NCBI GenBank assembly: GCA_902500825.1
Contig: CABVRX010000031.1
Coordinates: 1-39,488, forward strand
Length of the DNA: 39,488 nt
Origin: an uncultured Nitrospira sp.
GTDB lineage: Bacteria > Nitrospirota > Nitrospiria > Nitrospirales > Nitrospiraceae
Direction: 5' to 3'
Every line of letters begins with the position of its first letter. The first letter of the stretch is position 1. A program made the position numbers and the translations under genes. The notes below the pieces were generated by a model. The model saw only the letters and a program-made list of their open reading frames with translations. It was not told the DNA's origin and made no database searches. Positions 1 to 8,070 of the stretch are shown here, one piece after another.

Positions 1-236
1 CCGAAGAAGAGGGCGGATTATTGCCTAGGGCGTAAACGATGTCAATCGGATTTTATGAGTGAGACGGCCTTCTGACCTGCTTTACGCATGGCTTTGCGCG
101 TATGAAATACGCAATAAAAATAGTGACTTCCAGTGGACTTGCGATTTTGAATCAACGCAAACATATAACTTTTAACTTTGGCAAACTAAATTCCAGTGCA
201 AACATCGACCTTACCCATCCTACTAAGGCCGGTGCC
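1..236. other. Leading intergenic stretch without a recognisable gene
   Basis: No convincing coding region is seen before the rrf2 gene. A perfect small inverted repeat (GCGTAT, three bases, ATACGC) lies at 98-112. The stretch 160-190 is AT-rich. A possible weak second promoter (TTGCGA at 139, TATAAC at 164, 19-base spacer) can be drawn but is poor. The first 75 bases are open in frame 1 up to a TGA at 73 and could be the tail of a gene that begins outside the window. Confidence 0.4.
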
Positions 237-266
237 TTGACAGGCTAAGACCAAAGGATGTATATG
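237..266 (+). promoter_or_regulatory. Sigma-70 type promoter of the rrf2-cys operon
   Basis: A perfect TTGACA at 237-242 is followed after 18 bases by TATATG at 261-266, a fair -10 element. This predicts transcription starting near 273, directly at the inverted repeat before rrf2. No other good promoter is seen before the sulfite reductase gene 44 bases downstream of rrf2, so the regulator probably heads the operon. Confidence 0.5.
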
Positions 267-273
267 TATCTTA

Positions 274-287
274 ATTCCTACAGGAAT
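274..287. promoter_or_regulatory. Inverted repeat at the rrf2 start, candidate operator
   Basis: ATTCCT-AC-AGGAAT is a perfect 6-bp inverted repeat. It covers the predicted transcription start, and its right arm contains the AGGA that serves as ribosome binding site for the ATG at 296. A dimeric winged-helix repressor bound here would block transcription. Rrf2 proteins typically bind such dyads and often repress their own gene, so autoregulation is the natural inference. Confidence 0.45.
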
Positions 288-295
288 AATAAAGA

Positions 296-745
296 ATGAG
301 GGTGTCCAAACGTGCCACATACGGAATCATGGTAGCCGTTGATCTTGCCATCCATGCAAATGAAGCTCCGATTCAAGCGCGGGCTATTGCGAGGCGCCAT
401 GGGATTCCCGTCCGTTTCCTCGAACAGGTTCTCCATGCGATGAAAAAGGCTGGTTTAGTAGAAAGTCAAAGAGGTGCCCAAGGAGGGTATCTTCTCATAC
501 TTGAACCGACGGCGATGTCGATCGCCGATATATTTGAGGCATTGGAAGGACCGGTCTTTCATCGGGCATTTGCCGGTCAACAGGAACGTAATCGTCATGC
601 GACCAAGCCGGAACTGCTGTTAGATGATGTCTGGGAGCAGGTTCAGCAGGCGGAACGGAAAGTCCTCGAAAACATTACTGTCGAACAGCTGGCCATGCGC
701 CTACGGACGATCGACGCGCAGCGTAATCCAATGTACCACATCTGA
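296..745 (+). CDS. Rrf2 family transcriptional regulator, cysteine-free (CymR/IscR relative)
   Basis: A 149-residue Rrf2 protein. The winged helix occupies about residues 1-65: the typical start with MRVSKRATYG, the recognition helix around IPVRFLEQVLHAMKKAGLV, and the wing SQRGAQGGYLL. A dimerisation helix follows. The protein has no cysteine at all, so it cannot hold the [2Fe-2S] cluster of IscR or NsrR. That leaves the CymR type, which in Firmicutes senses cysteine status through a partner protein, as the closest known model. Its position 44 bases before the sulfate reduction genes makes it the likely regulator of the operon. The effector cannot be read from the sequence. The ATG at 296 is chosen because the protein begins exactly at the family consensus. 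Confidence 0.88.
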   Translation: MRVSKRATYGIMVAVDLAIHANEAPIQARAIARRHGIPVRFLEQVLHAMKKAGLVESQRGAQGGYLLILEPTAMSIADIFEALEGPVFHRAFAGQQERNRHATKPELLLDDVWEQVQQAERKVLENITVEQLAMRLRTIDAQRNPMYHI

Positions 746-789
746 TTTCGAGAAAGCTCCTCTCCTGAGGAGACCAAGGAGATCCGTAA

Positions 790-3273
790 ATGAATCCGGT
801 TGAATCCCTCGCTATTCCTCAAATTGTCACGCATCCGATTCCGCCGGCCATTCTAGAAGAAATAGAAACCTTTGAGGGCGAAGCCCTGCGAACGTTGTCA
901 GGGGAAATCTCTACCGATCTCTTCAAGCCGTTCCGCTTGCAATACGGTATTTACGGCCAGCGTCAGCCCGGGGTGCAGATGGTCCGTATCAAGATTCCCT
1001 TCGGCGGTATCACCGCCAATCAGCTGCGACGTGTGGCGGAGCTGGCCGATCGTTATGCGACCGGAGTCGGCCATGTCACGACGAGACAAGACATTCAGAT
1101 GCATTTCGTGGAACTAAAGGATGTGCCGAGCATCATGCGAGGACTAGCCGAAGTCGGGCTGACCACCAGAGAGGCCTGTGCCAACACCGTGCGGAATGTG
1201 ACGGCGTGTCATTTAGCCGGCGTGTGCCAAGGCGAAGTATTCGATGTGACACCCTATGCGAAGACTATTGCGTATCATTTGTTACGGAACCCCCTGAATC
1301 AAAGTTTGCCGAGAAAGTTCAAAATCGCGTTTTCCGGCTGCAAACATGACTGTGCTCTGACGCCCATCCATGATATCGGGCTGTTGGCGGTCAAACGAGC
1401 GGATGGAGTGATCGGATTTCGGATGGTGGTGGGTGGGGGCTTGGGCTCAGCCCCAAGGGTCGCCCAGCTTCTCCGAGAATTTACCCCGATGGAGGAACTG
1501 ATTCCCAGTATCGAAGCCGTTATTAAAGTTTTCGACACCCTAGGCAATCGAAAAAATCGAAACAAGGCCCGGATGAAGTTCGTGATCGACAAGCTGGGGT
1601 TTGACGAATTCAAACGGCGCTGGGAAGCAGCCTACGTCGCCATGGGACACACACTTCCCAAGACCAGACCGTTGACTCTCCTGCAGCATCAGGATGAACC
1701 CCCGCTCCTCATCATGCCGACAAGAAACGGTGTGGCAAATGGAAATGGGAACGGTAACGGGGTCCGCACGATCAGTTACGAGACGCCGTTCGAGATGTGG
1801 AAACGGACCAACGTCGTGACACAGAAGCAGGATGGGTATGCCACAGCCGCCATCAAGCTGTTCATGGGGGATATTACGGCTGAACAGATGCTGTTCGTTG
1901 CCGGCCTGGCTGAGCGCTATTCAAATGGGAATCTTCGCACCACAATCAACCAAAATCTGGTCATCCGATGGGTTCCTGCTGATCAGCTCCCGCACTTTTA
2001 TGAGGATCTGGCATCCCACGGGTTGGCAGATCCCGGTGCCGAACTGGTCGAAGACATTATTGCCTGTCCCGGTACAGATACATGCGGTCTTGGGATCACG
2101 TCATCCAAAGGTCTTGCACGGGCTCTGGCTGAGGTGTTTCCAGCCGGTCGTGTGCCGGAAGATCTGGCGGGAGTCGATGTCAAAATCAGCGGATGCCACA
2201 ATTCCTGCGCACAGCATCACATTTCGACGATCGGGCTGCATGGAGTCGGAAAACGCCTGGGTGACCATGTCGCCCCGCACTATGAATTGCATCTCGGTGG
2301 TTCGGTGAACGGCACCGCCAAGATCGGCCAGATGACCGTGAAGTTGCCGGCAAAGGCCGTGCCGGCGGCGATCTCTCATTTGATCGATGTGTATCGACGT
2401 GATCGCCAAGCAAGCGAGAATTTGCCGAAATTCATCGCACGTGTCGGAAAGAGCAAGTTGAAAGACGAGTTGATCCCGTACACCATCGTGCCGTCTTATG
2501 AGGAAGATTCGACGTTCTATTATGATTGGGAGGGGGAAAAAGAATTTATCCTTGAGGATCTCGGCCCCGGCGAATGTGCCGGCGGTGCGCTGGAGATGAT
2601 CGAAAACGGCATCCTAGAGGCCGATCAAGAGCTCTATCAAGCGAAGCTCCTCGTTGAGAAACATCAATATTCCGTATCGGTGAACAAATCCTATCGAGCC
2701 GTACTGGCTGCCGCCAAGGCTCTGTTGGTGACCGAAGGGCTGGAACCATCGACAGACGCCGAAACGTTCAGTGAGTTCGACAGCAGGATTGCTCAGAAGG
2801 GCATCGTACCGCCCATCTATCGAGACCTCAGCAAGAAGGTCGGCGATTTGGGCCCGAAAGAGACGTCGACTGAATCGGCCCGGGAGAAAATGAGATTTGC
2901 CAAGGGGTTTGTCGATGCCTGCCGCGTGGCGACGGATCAGATGGGGAAGGATCTCAAGCTATCGGCGATGAAAGAAGAAATACCTCCAGTCGTGCCTGCA
3001 GCGGTTGAAGCCAAACCGGTTATTCCAATTGCAACTGGTGCGCCTGTTTACGATTTGCGCGGCGTGGCATGTCCGATGAACTATGTGAAGACGAAGTTGA
3101 AACTGGAAATGATGGACGCCGGTGAACAATTGGAAGTGTGGCTCGACGCGGGTGAACCGATCAAGAACGTGCCGATGAGCCTTAAGAACGATGGACACAA
3201 ACTGCTGATCCAAGAGGCTTTGGAGCCGGAAGCGTCGCATTATCGGATTCTGGTCGAAAAGGTCGAAGGATAA
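790..3273 (+). CDS. Siroheme nitrite/sulfite reductase with C-terminal TusA domain
   Basis: An 827-residue fusion that most likely reduces sulfite to sulfide with six electrons. Residues about 40-290 and 330-550 are two copies of the siroheme reductase half-module (ferredoxin-like plus NIR_SIR). The second carries the standard cluster motif C426-x5-C432 and C469-x3-C473 (CPGTDTC, GCHNSC). The first also has C140-x5-C146 and C184-x3-C188. A low-complexity Gly/Asn linker (313-324) joins the halves. A helical region (590-720) of uncertain function follows, then a TusA-like sulfur carrier domain (753-827) with C761 in CPMN rather than the usual CPxP. The ribosome binding site AAGGAG lies 8 bases before ATG 790. 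Its place before cysH argues for sulfite rather than nitrite as the physiological substrate. The electron donor is unknown. Confidence 0.88.
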   Translation: MNPVESLAIPQIVTHPIPPAILEEIETFEGEALRTLSGEISTDLFKPFRLQYGIYGQRQPGVQMVRIKIPFGGITANQLRRVAELADRYATGVGHVTTRQDIQMHFVELKDVPSIMRGLAEVGLTTREACANTVRNVTACHLAGVCQGEVFDVTPYAKTIAYHLLRNPLNQSLPRKFKIAFSGCKHDCALTPIHDIGLLAVKRADGVIGFRMVVGGGLGSAPRVAQLLREFTPMEELIPSIEAVIKVFDTLGNRKNRNKARMKFVIDKLGFDEFKRRWEAAYVAMGHTLPKTRPLTLLQHQDEPPLLIMPTRNGVANGNGNGNGVRTISYETPFEMWKRTNVVTQKQDGYATAAIKLFMGDITAEQMLFVAGLAERYSNGNLRTTINQNLVIRWVPADQLPHFYEDLASHGLADPGAELVEDIIACPGTDTCGLGITSSKGLARALAEVFPAGRVPEDLAGVDVKISGCHNSCAQHHISTIGLHGVGKRLGDHVAPHYELHLGGSVNGTAKIGQMTVKLPAKAVPAAISHLIDVYRRDRQASENLPKFIARVGKSKLKDELIPYTIVPSYEEDSTFYYDWEGEKEFILEDLGPGECAGGALEMIENGILEADQELYQAKLLVEKHQYSVSVNKSYRAVLAAAKALLVTEGLEPSTDAETFSEFDSRIAQKGIVPPIYRDLSKKVGDLGPKETSTESAREKMRFAKGFVDACRVATDQMGKDLKLSAMKEEIPPVVPAAVEAKPVIPIATGAPVYDLRGVACPMNYVKTKLKLEMMDAGEQLEVWLDAGEPIKNVPMSLKNDGHKLLIQEALEPEASHYRILVEKVEG

Positions 3274-3289
3274 AAGGATCTGATTTGCC

Positions 3290-4006
3290 ATGATCATGAA
3301 TGGCCGTTCCGAACTGGTTGCAGAACTCAAAGTCTGGAGTGCTTCGTTCGAGACGAAGCAACCCCAAGATGTCTTGGCGGCTGCTTTCGGAAGATATGGC
3401 CAAAAGATTGTGCTGGCGTGCAGCTTCGGAGCGGAGGACGTGGTGCTGGTCGATATGGTGCATCGGCTCAATCCCTCGGTGCCGTTGTTCTATCTCGACA
3501 CCGACTTTTTGTTTCCTGAAACCTACACCACTCGAGATCGACTGATTGAACGATACGGTCTTCAGCCGACGCAGATCATCCAAGTGAAGTCATTGCTCAC
3601 ACCGGAGATACAAGCAGAATCGTACGGCGAGGCGCTGTGGACGCGAGATCCGGACCAGTGCTGCCAGCTTCGGAAGATCGAGCCGCTGACCCGCGTTCTG
3701 CGAGGATACGACGCATGGATTACCGGAATCAGGCGGGATCAAGCCCCATCCCGTGCGAATGCTGGGTTGATCGAGTGGGACCAGAAATTTGAATTGATCA
3801 AGGTTAATCCCCTGGCCCGATGGACGTCGACCGACGTGTGGACCTACATCAAGGTCTACGAAGTTCCATATAACCCCCTGCATGATCAGAATTATCCCAG
3901 TATCGGCTGCACCTACTGCACCGCTCCCGTGGCGCCAGGTGATGATCCGCGGGCCGGTCGTTGGAAGGATTTTTCCAAAACCGAGTGCGGCCTACATAAG
4001 TCCTAG
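3290..4006 (+). CDS. cysH: Assimilatory adenylyl-sulfate (APS) reductase, [4Fe-4S] type
   Basis: A 238-residue CysH-family protein reducing activated sulfate to sulfite with thioredoxin. The nucleotide-binding fold contains SFGAEDVVL near residue 45. The cysteine pair C124-C125 and the C207-x2-C210 motif are the ligands of the [4Fe-4S] cluster that marks enzymes using APS. PAPS-specific enzymes lack them. The catalytic cysteine is C233 in the C-terminal ECGLH motif. AAGGA at 3274-3278 serves the ATG at 3290, with a second ATG at 3296 as alternative. It begins 17 bases after the sulfite reductase and forms the middle step of the operon. Confidence 0.93.
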   Translation: MIMNGRSELVAELKVWSASFETKQPQDVLAAAFGRYGQKIVLACSFGAEDVVLVDMVHRLNPSVPLFYLDTDFLFPETYTTRDRLIERYGLQPTQIIQVKSLLTPEIQAESYGEALWTRDPDQCCQLRKIEPLTRVLRGYDAWITGIRRDQAPSRANAGLIEWDQKFELIKVNPLARWTSTDVWTYIKVYEVPYNPLHDQNYPSIGCTYCTAPVAPGDDPRAGRWKDFSKTECGLHKS

Positions 4007-4007
4007 C

Positions 4008-5048
4008 ATGCCGATTCAAGACCTCCTCTCCAAAATTGCCAAAGGTCCCAAGGCTTCCAAAGATCTCACATGGGATGAGTGCAAGCAGGCGATGAAAGCA
4101 TTGGTTGAAGGTGAGGCGACGCCCGCGCAAGTCGGGGCCTTTCTCATCGCCATGCGGTTCAAGATGGAGTCAGTCACGGAGTTGGCTGCCTTGACGGCTG
4201 CGGCTCGCCAGTACGTGCCCCCGCTTGCTGTTTCGCGGGACATGCCCTTGGTGGATGTCCCGACCTATGCCGGGAAGCAGGACACGTTTCATGCGATCGT
4301 TGCCGCATCGATCGTTGCGGCTTCAGCTGGAGCCGCCGTGTTGATGCACGGCTATGACGGCATTCCCGGACGACCGGGCAGTGCCGGAGTCCTGAAAGCC
4401 TTGGGCATTCCGATTGATGCAGAACCCAAGCGCGTTACTGAACAATTAAACAGGAACGGTTTCGCCTATCTCGATATCGGACTCTATCATCCACCCCTGT
4501 ATCGGTTTTTAGAGATGCGCCAAGAACTGGGTGTCAGGAACGTGTTTCATCCGATTGCCAGACTGCTCAACCCGGCTCGGGCGGCCGTGCAAGTCGTGGG
4601 GTTGACGCATCCACCGCATTTTGAAAAAACAGCCGAAGCCTTGCGAATCCTCGGATGTCGGCGAGCATTGGTGATCCGTGGCGTCGAGGGCGATCCGGAG
4701 TTGTCGGCGTCGATGGCGACAAGAGTACTGGAATTGCGTGATGAGCGCCTCACTCCATTGGGAGTGGCGCCGAAAGATTTTGGCTTGGCGTTTGCTCCAT
4801 CAAGGGATATGGCAGGATTTCCGCCCCATCAGCGTGAAAAAGAAGCCGATCTGCTCCGGCGCATTCTTCAGAATCAGGTGCAGGGTGGGCCTCGAGATTG
4901 GGTGTTGATGAATGCAGCCATGTTGCTCTATGCGGCGGGCAAAGGGGTATCTCTGTCGGCATGTTTCCCGACCGTACGCGCGGCGCTTGATGGAGGGGCC
5001 GCTGGGCGCAAGCTCGATGAATTGGCACGACAGCCTGTTACAGCATAG
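4008..5048 (+). CDS. TrpD2/YbiB-like glycosyltransferase family 3 protein
   Basis: A 346-residue protein of the anthranilate phosphoribosyltransferase superfamily, with the N-terminal helical domain (about 1-65) and the C-terminal alpha/beta domain of the glycosyltransferase 3 fold. Motifs such as MHGYDGIPGRPGSAGVLKALGI around residue 120-140 and RALVIRGVEGDPE resemble the TrpD2 (YbiB) branch rather than true TrpD, and no trp genes are nearby. YbiB of E. coli binds nucleic acids and its role is unsettled, so no enzymatic function is assigned. The start at 4008 is two bases after the cysH stop without a clear Shine-Dalgarno, which suggests translational coupling. An upstream in-frame ATG at 3882 lies inside cysH and is unlikely. 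Confidence 0.75.
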   Translation: MPIQDLLSKIAKGPKASKDLTWDECKQAMKALVEGEATPAQVGAFLIAMRFKMESVTELAALTAAARQYVPPLAVSRDMPLVDVPTYAGKQDTFHAIVAASIVAASAGAAVLMHGYDGIPGRPGSAGVLKALGIPIDAEPKRVTEQLNRNGFAYLDIGLYHPPLYRFLEMRQELGVRNVFHPIARLLNPARAAVQVVGLTHPPHFEKTAEALRILGCRRALVIRGVEGDPELSASMATRVLELRDERLTPLGVAPKDFGLAFAPSRDMAGFPPHQREKEADLLRRILQNQVQGGPRDWVLMNAAMLLYAAGKGVSLSACFPTVRAALDGGAAGRKLDELARQPVTA

Positions 5049-5066
5049 GACCTAGGGTGCAAAATT

Positions 5067-5864
5067 ATGAAACACCTTCGGCAACTTGAAGATCAAAGCG
5101 TCTACGTCCTTCGTGAAGCCTATAAACACTTCAACAATCTCGCCATGCTCTGGTCCATGGGCAAGGATTCAACGGTATTGCTGTGGCTGGCGCGCAAAGC
5201 CTTCTTCGGGCACGTCCCGTTTCCACTGCTCCATGTCGATACCAGTTACAAAATTCCGGCGATGATCGAGTACCGAGACCGTCTCGCACGGGAATGGGGA
5301 TTGAATTTGGTTGTGGGTCAGAACAAAGAGGCCTTAGCGGCAGGGATGAATCACACGTTGGGTCGGGTGGTCTGTTGCACGGCGCTGAAAACGAACGGAC
5401 TCAAACAACTGTTGGAGAACAAAGGCTACACCGGCGTTATTCTCGGCGTTCGTGCGGATGAAGAGGGAACGAGAGCCAAGGAACGGTATTTCTCTCCACG
5501 GGATAAACATGGAGATTGGGATTTCAGAGATCAACCGCCGGAACTCTGGGACCAATACAAGACAACCTTTCCACCCGGTACCCACATCCGCATTCATCCG
5601 CTGCTGGATTGGACCGAGATCAATATTTGGGAGTACATCAAGCTTGAGCATATTCCCTTCATCGATTTGTATCTCGACAAGGGGGACGGCATGCGCTATC
5701 GCAGCCTGGGCTGCGCGCCCTGTACCTCACCGATCAAATCCACCGCCAAAAGCGTCGATGACATTATCGAGGAATTGCGGCATACGACGGTGGCCGAACG
5801 CTCTGGACGGGCACAGGACGAAGGACGAGGGATGGAGTTATTGCGGAAGGATGGGTACATGTGA
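5067..5864 (+). CDS. cysD: Sulfate adenylyltransferase subunit 2
   Basis: A 265-residue ATP-sulfurylase small subunit that adenylates sulfate to APS, driven by GTP hydrolysis in CysN. The PP-loop motif S30-MGKDST is present, as are the [20 protein letters not shown] segment, the [12 protein letters not shown] segment and the conserved end ([19 protein letters not shown]). It is somewhat shorter than the E. coli protein (302 residues), mainly by a trimmed N-terminus and loops. The ribosome binding site is weak (TAGGG about ten bases upstream). A 185-base gap separates it from cysN/C, unusual for two subunits of one enzyme. Confidence 0.93.
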   Translation: MKHLRQLEDQSVYVLREAYKHFNNLAMLWSMGKDSTVLLWLARKAFFGHVPFPLLHVDTSYKIPAMIEYRDRLAREWGLNLVVGQNKEALAAGMNHTLGRVVCCTALKTNGLKQLLENKGYTGVILGVRADEEGTRAKERYFSPRDKHGDWDFRDQPPELWDQYKTTFPPGTHIRIHPLLDWTEINIWEYIKLEHIPFIDLYLDKGDGMRYRSLGCAPCTSPIKSTAKSVDDIIEELRHTTVAERSGRAQDEGRGMELLRKDGYM

Positions 5865-5935
5865 GCAGAACGCTGGAACGTTCATCCAGCTTCGTTCTCG
5901 GATCGAAACAATCCTCAACGTACTCACGTGGAGAA

Positions 5936-5955
5936 CAAGCTGTCTTGACAGCTTG
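5936..5955. promoter_or_regulatory. 20-bp palindrome between cysD and cysN/C
   Basis: CAAGCTGTC-TT-GACAGCTTG, a perfect 9-bp inverted repeat with a two-base centre, lies in the 185-base gap between cysD and cysN/C. With only two central bases it is better suited to binding a dimeric protein than to an RNA hairpin, although RNA pairing with a larger loop is possible. A smaller repeat (GCTGGA/TCCAGC, 5872-5890) lies upstream. It shows no obvious likeness to the dyad before rrf2. TTGACA within it could also act as a -35 element, but no good -10 follows. Confidence 0.4.
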
Positions 5956-6049
5956 GGGTGGGCGGGTGGAATGAAGTACGCCTCCGGTTGTTTCTCACCT
6001 GCAGCCTCGCTGGTCTGCCCGTTTGAACATTCTGCGGGATGAAAGAAAT

Positions 6050-7894
6050 ATGACAACGATCGATGCTAAGCCTTCTGAAAACCTGAATATCGTCATCGTC
6101 GGCCATGTCGATCATGGGAAGTCTACCTTGTTGGGTCGGCTCTATGCCGACACCGGCTCGCTGCCCGACGGTAAGCTGGAAAAAGTGCAGGCCATTTGCA
6201 AGCAGCAGGGGAAGGAATTCGAATATGCGTTCCTTTTCGACGCCTTTCTCGAAGAACAGGAGCAGGGGATTACGATCGATACGGCGCGCACGTTTTTCAT
6301 GTGGAAGGGCCGACAATACATCATCATCGATGCGCCGGGGCATAAGGAATTCCTGAAAAACATGATATCAGGCGCCGCCCGCGCCGAGGCGGCATTACTA
6401 TTGATCGATGCCTTAGAAGGAGTCAAGGAACAGTCGAAGAAGCACGGGTACCTCTTGTCGCTGCTGGGTGTCCGCCAGTTTGCGGTGGTGGTCAACAAGA
6501 TGGATCTGGTCGGTTACCGGCAGGATGTGTTCGACGGGATCGAAAAAGAGTACCGCGAATTTCTGGGGCAGTTCAAAGCCGTGCCGTCGCAGTTTATTCC
6601 AGTGAGTGCGAAGCTCGGCGACAACATCGCCAACCGCAGCGAGCAGATGCCGTGGTACAGCGGCCCAACCGTCTTGGAAACTCTCAGTGCTTTCCAGAAG
6701 GAAGCGGCACGGTCGGAGCAGCCCCTTCGATTGCCCGTGCAGGACGTCTATAAGTTCGATGCACGCCGAATCATCACCGGCCGCATCACCGCCGGGCGTC
6801 TCAAGGTCGGCGATCACCTCGTCTTTTCGCCCTCCAACAAGCGAGTCAACATCAGAACGGTGGAGGCCTTCAATATTGAGCCGCCACCGACTGAAGGCCA
6901 GGCGGGGCAATCGATCGGCGTCACGCTCGATGAGCAAATCTTTGTCGAGCGTGGCGAAATCGCCTCGCATCAGGACAATCTTCCATCCGTGTCCACGGCC
7001 TTTCGGGCCAATCTGTTCTGGCTAGGAAAGCGACCGCTGGAAAAAGGGCGCAAGTATCTGCTCCGCGTCGCGACCAAAGAAGTGGACTGTGAGGTCGCAA
7101 CCATTCATCGGATCATCGACACGATGGACCTCGCCCAGCAACAGGGCAGCCATACCATCAGCAAGAACCAAGTGGCCGAACTAACCTTGCGTACGAAAGC
7201 TCCGGTTGCATTCGACCTATCGGCGTCGTTCGAGGCAACGGGCCGCTTCGTCTTGGTAGATGAATACGACATCGCGGGCGGGGGCATCATCACCGAACTG
7301 GTCCATGACGATCAGGAGTTTCTCCGCGAAGAAGCCAGACGGCGTGATTTTGCGTGGGTCAAGGGCGAAGTCACGGTTGAAGACCGCGCTCAACAGTACG
7401 GCCATCGGGCGGCGGTCGTTCTGATTACCGGAGGACGCCACACAGGCAAGTCGTTTTTGGCCAGAAAACTCGAAGGGCGTCTCGTGGCGGATGGGCGTCA
7501 TGCCTACCTCTTGGATGGTGAGAATCTGCGTCGTGGACTGGATGCTGATCTCAGTGAAGAAGAACGGGGGCAGACGACGGAAATGGCTCGACGCTACGGC
7601 GAAGTGGCACGACTCCTGACCGACACCGGGCTCATCATCGTCTCGACCACAAATCCATTCGGCCTGGCCTATCGCGAGGCCTCACAGGCGATCAGGACGC
7701 TTGTGCATCCTGCGCCGGTTATCGCCGTCCACATGAGCAAGACCGAAGAAGAGCCACCGCCGAACACTGATGTGGTCCTCTCAGGTCCTACTGATTTCGA
7801 CGCCGCAACCACTCGCATCCTCGACGAATTGAAACGACGGGGTGTCCTAGCCCAGGCCATCGGGGCCAAGCCTGTCTTTCAGTACTCGATCTAA
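6050..7894 (+). CDS. cysN: Sulfate adenylyltransferase subunit 1 fused to APS-kinase-like domain
   Basis: A 614-residue CysN/C-type fusion. The GTPase part has G1 GHVDHGKS (18-25), G3 DAPGH (94-98) and G4 NKMD (149-152), followed by two beta-barrels to about residue 430. The C-terminal 160 residues resemble APS kinase (GGRHTGKS at 461-468, then [11 protein letters not shown]). The serine motif ISP is replaced by TTNPF (about 533-537) and the FTGIDxxYE lid is missing, so kinase activity is doubtful. With a [4Fe-4S] APS reductase in the operon, PAPS would not be needed. The ATG at 6050, with GGATGAAAG upstream, is preferred over an in-frame TTG at 6023. The protein works with CysD. Confidence 0.88.
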   Translation: MTTIDAKPSENLNIVIVGHVDHGKSTLLGRLYADTGSLPDGKLEKVQAICKQQGKEFEYAFLFDAFLEEQEQGITIDTARTFFMWKGRQYIIIDAPGHKEFLKNMISGAARAEAALLLIDALEGVKEQSKKHGYLLSLLGVRQFAVVVNKMDLVGYRQDVFDGIEKEYREFLGQFKAVPSQFIPVSAKLGDNIANRSEQMPWYSGPTVLETLSAFQKEAARSEQPLRLPVQDVYKFDARRIITGRITAGRLKVGDHLVFSPSNKRVNIRTVEAFNIEPPPTEGQAGQSIGVTLDEQIFVERGEIASHQDNLPSVSTAFRANLFWLGKRPLEKGRKYLLRVATKEVDCEVATIHRIIDTMDLAQQQGSHTISKNQVAELTLRTKAPVAFDLSASFEATGRFVLVDEYDIAGGGIITELVHDDQEFLREEARRRDFAWVKGEVTVEDRAQQYGHRAAVVLITGGRHTGKSFLARKLEGRLVADGRHAYLLDGENLRRGLDADLSEEERGQTTEMARRYGEVARLLTDTGLIIVSTTNPFGLAYREASQAIRTLVHPAPVIAVHMSKTEEEPPPNTDVVLSGPTDFDAATTRILDELKRRGVLAQAIGAKPVFQYSI

Positions 7895-7910
7895 GGGCAA
7901 CCATCCCACA

Positions 7911-7932
7911 GGACTGCCTGGCCAGGCAGTCC
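7911..7932 (+). terminator. Palindromic terminator after the cys operon
   Basis: GGACTGCCTGG followed directly by CCAGGCAGTCC forms a 22-bp perfect palindrome 16 bases after the cysN/C stop. Folded in RNA it gives a stable GC-rich stem of about nine pairs with a tight loop. No U-run follows (CGCTTGT), so the terminator call rests on the stem and the position at the operon end. Confidence 0.5.
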
Positions 7933-8070
7933 CGCTTGTACAGTGGAGTTGGGAGACTGGTTCCTCACCTTGTAGGCGATGGTTCGAGACCGGCCTCTTG
8001 ACGGCTTTCCCTATACAGCCATATTCTGCTTTGGCGTGCTACGGTGCTCTCCTTAGCGAAGGTGACTGTC

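Noticed and set aside
1-75. Open frame at the left edge that could be the end of a gene.
   Set aside because: Only 24 codons with no motif. Too short to support.
790-3273. Assimilatory nitrite reductase as the role of the siroheme enzyme.
   Set aside because: The operon context with cysH, cysD and cysN and the TusA fusion favour sulfite. Nitrite as a side substrate is not excluded.
3882-4007. 42-residue N-terminal extension of the TrpD2-like protein starting within cysH.
   Set aside because: The extension overlaps the conserved cluster and catalytic cysteine region of cysH in another frame and has no family likeness.
5452-6042. Open frame crossing the end of cysD and the gap to cysN/C.
   Set aside because: It is mostly antiphase to cysD, has no recognisable motif and carries the composition of a frame shadow.
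6023-6049. TTG start for cysN/C, nine residues upstream.
   Set aside because: The ATG at 6050 has a better upstream purine stretch and matches the family start.
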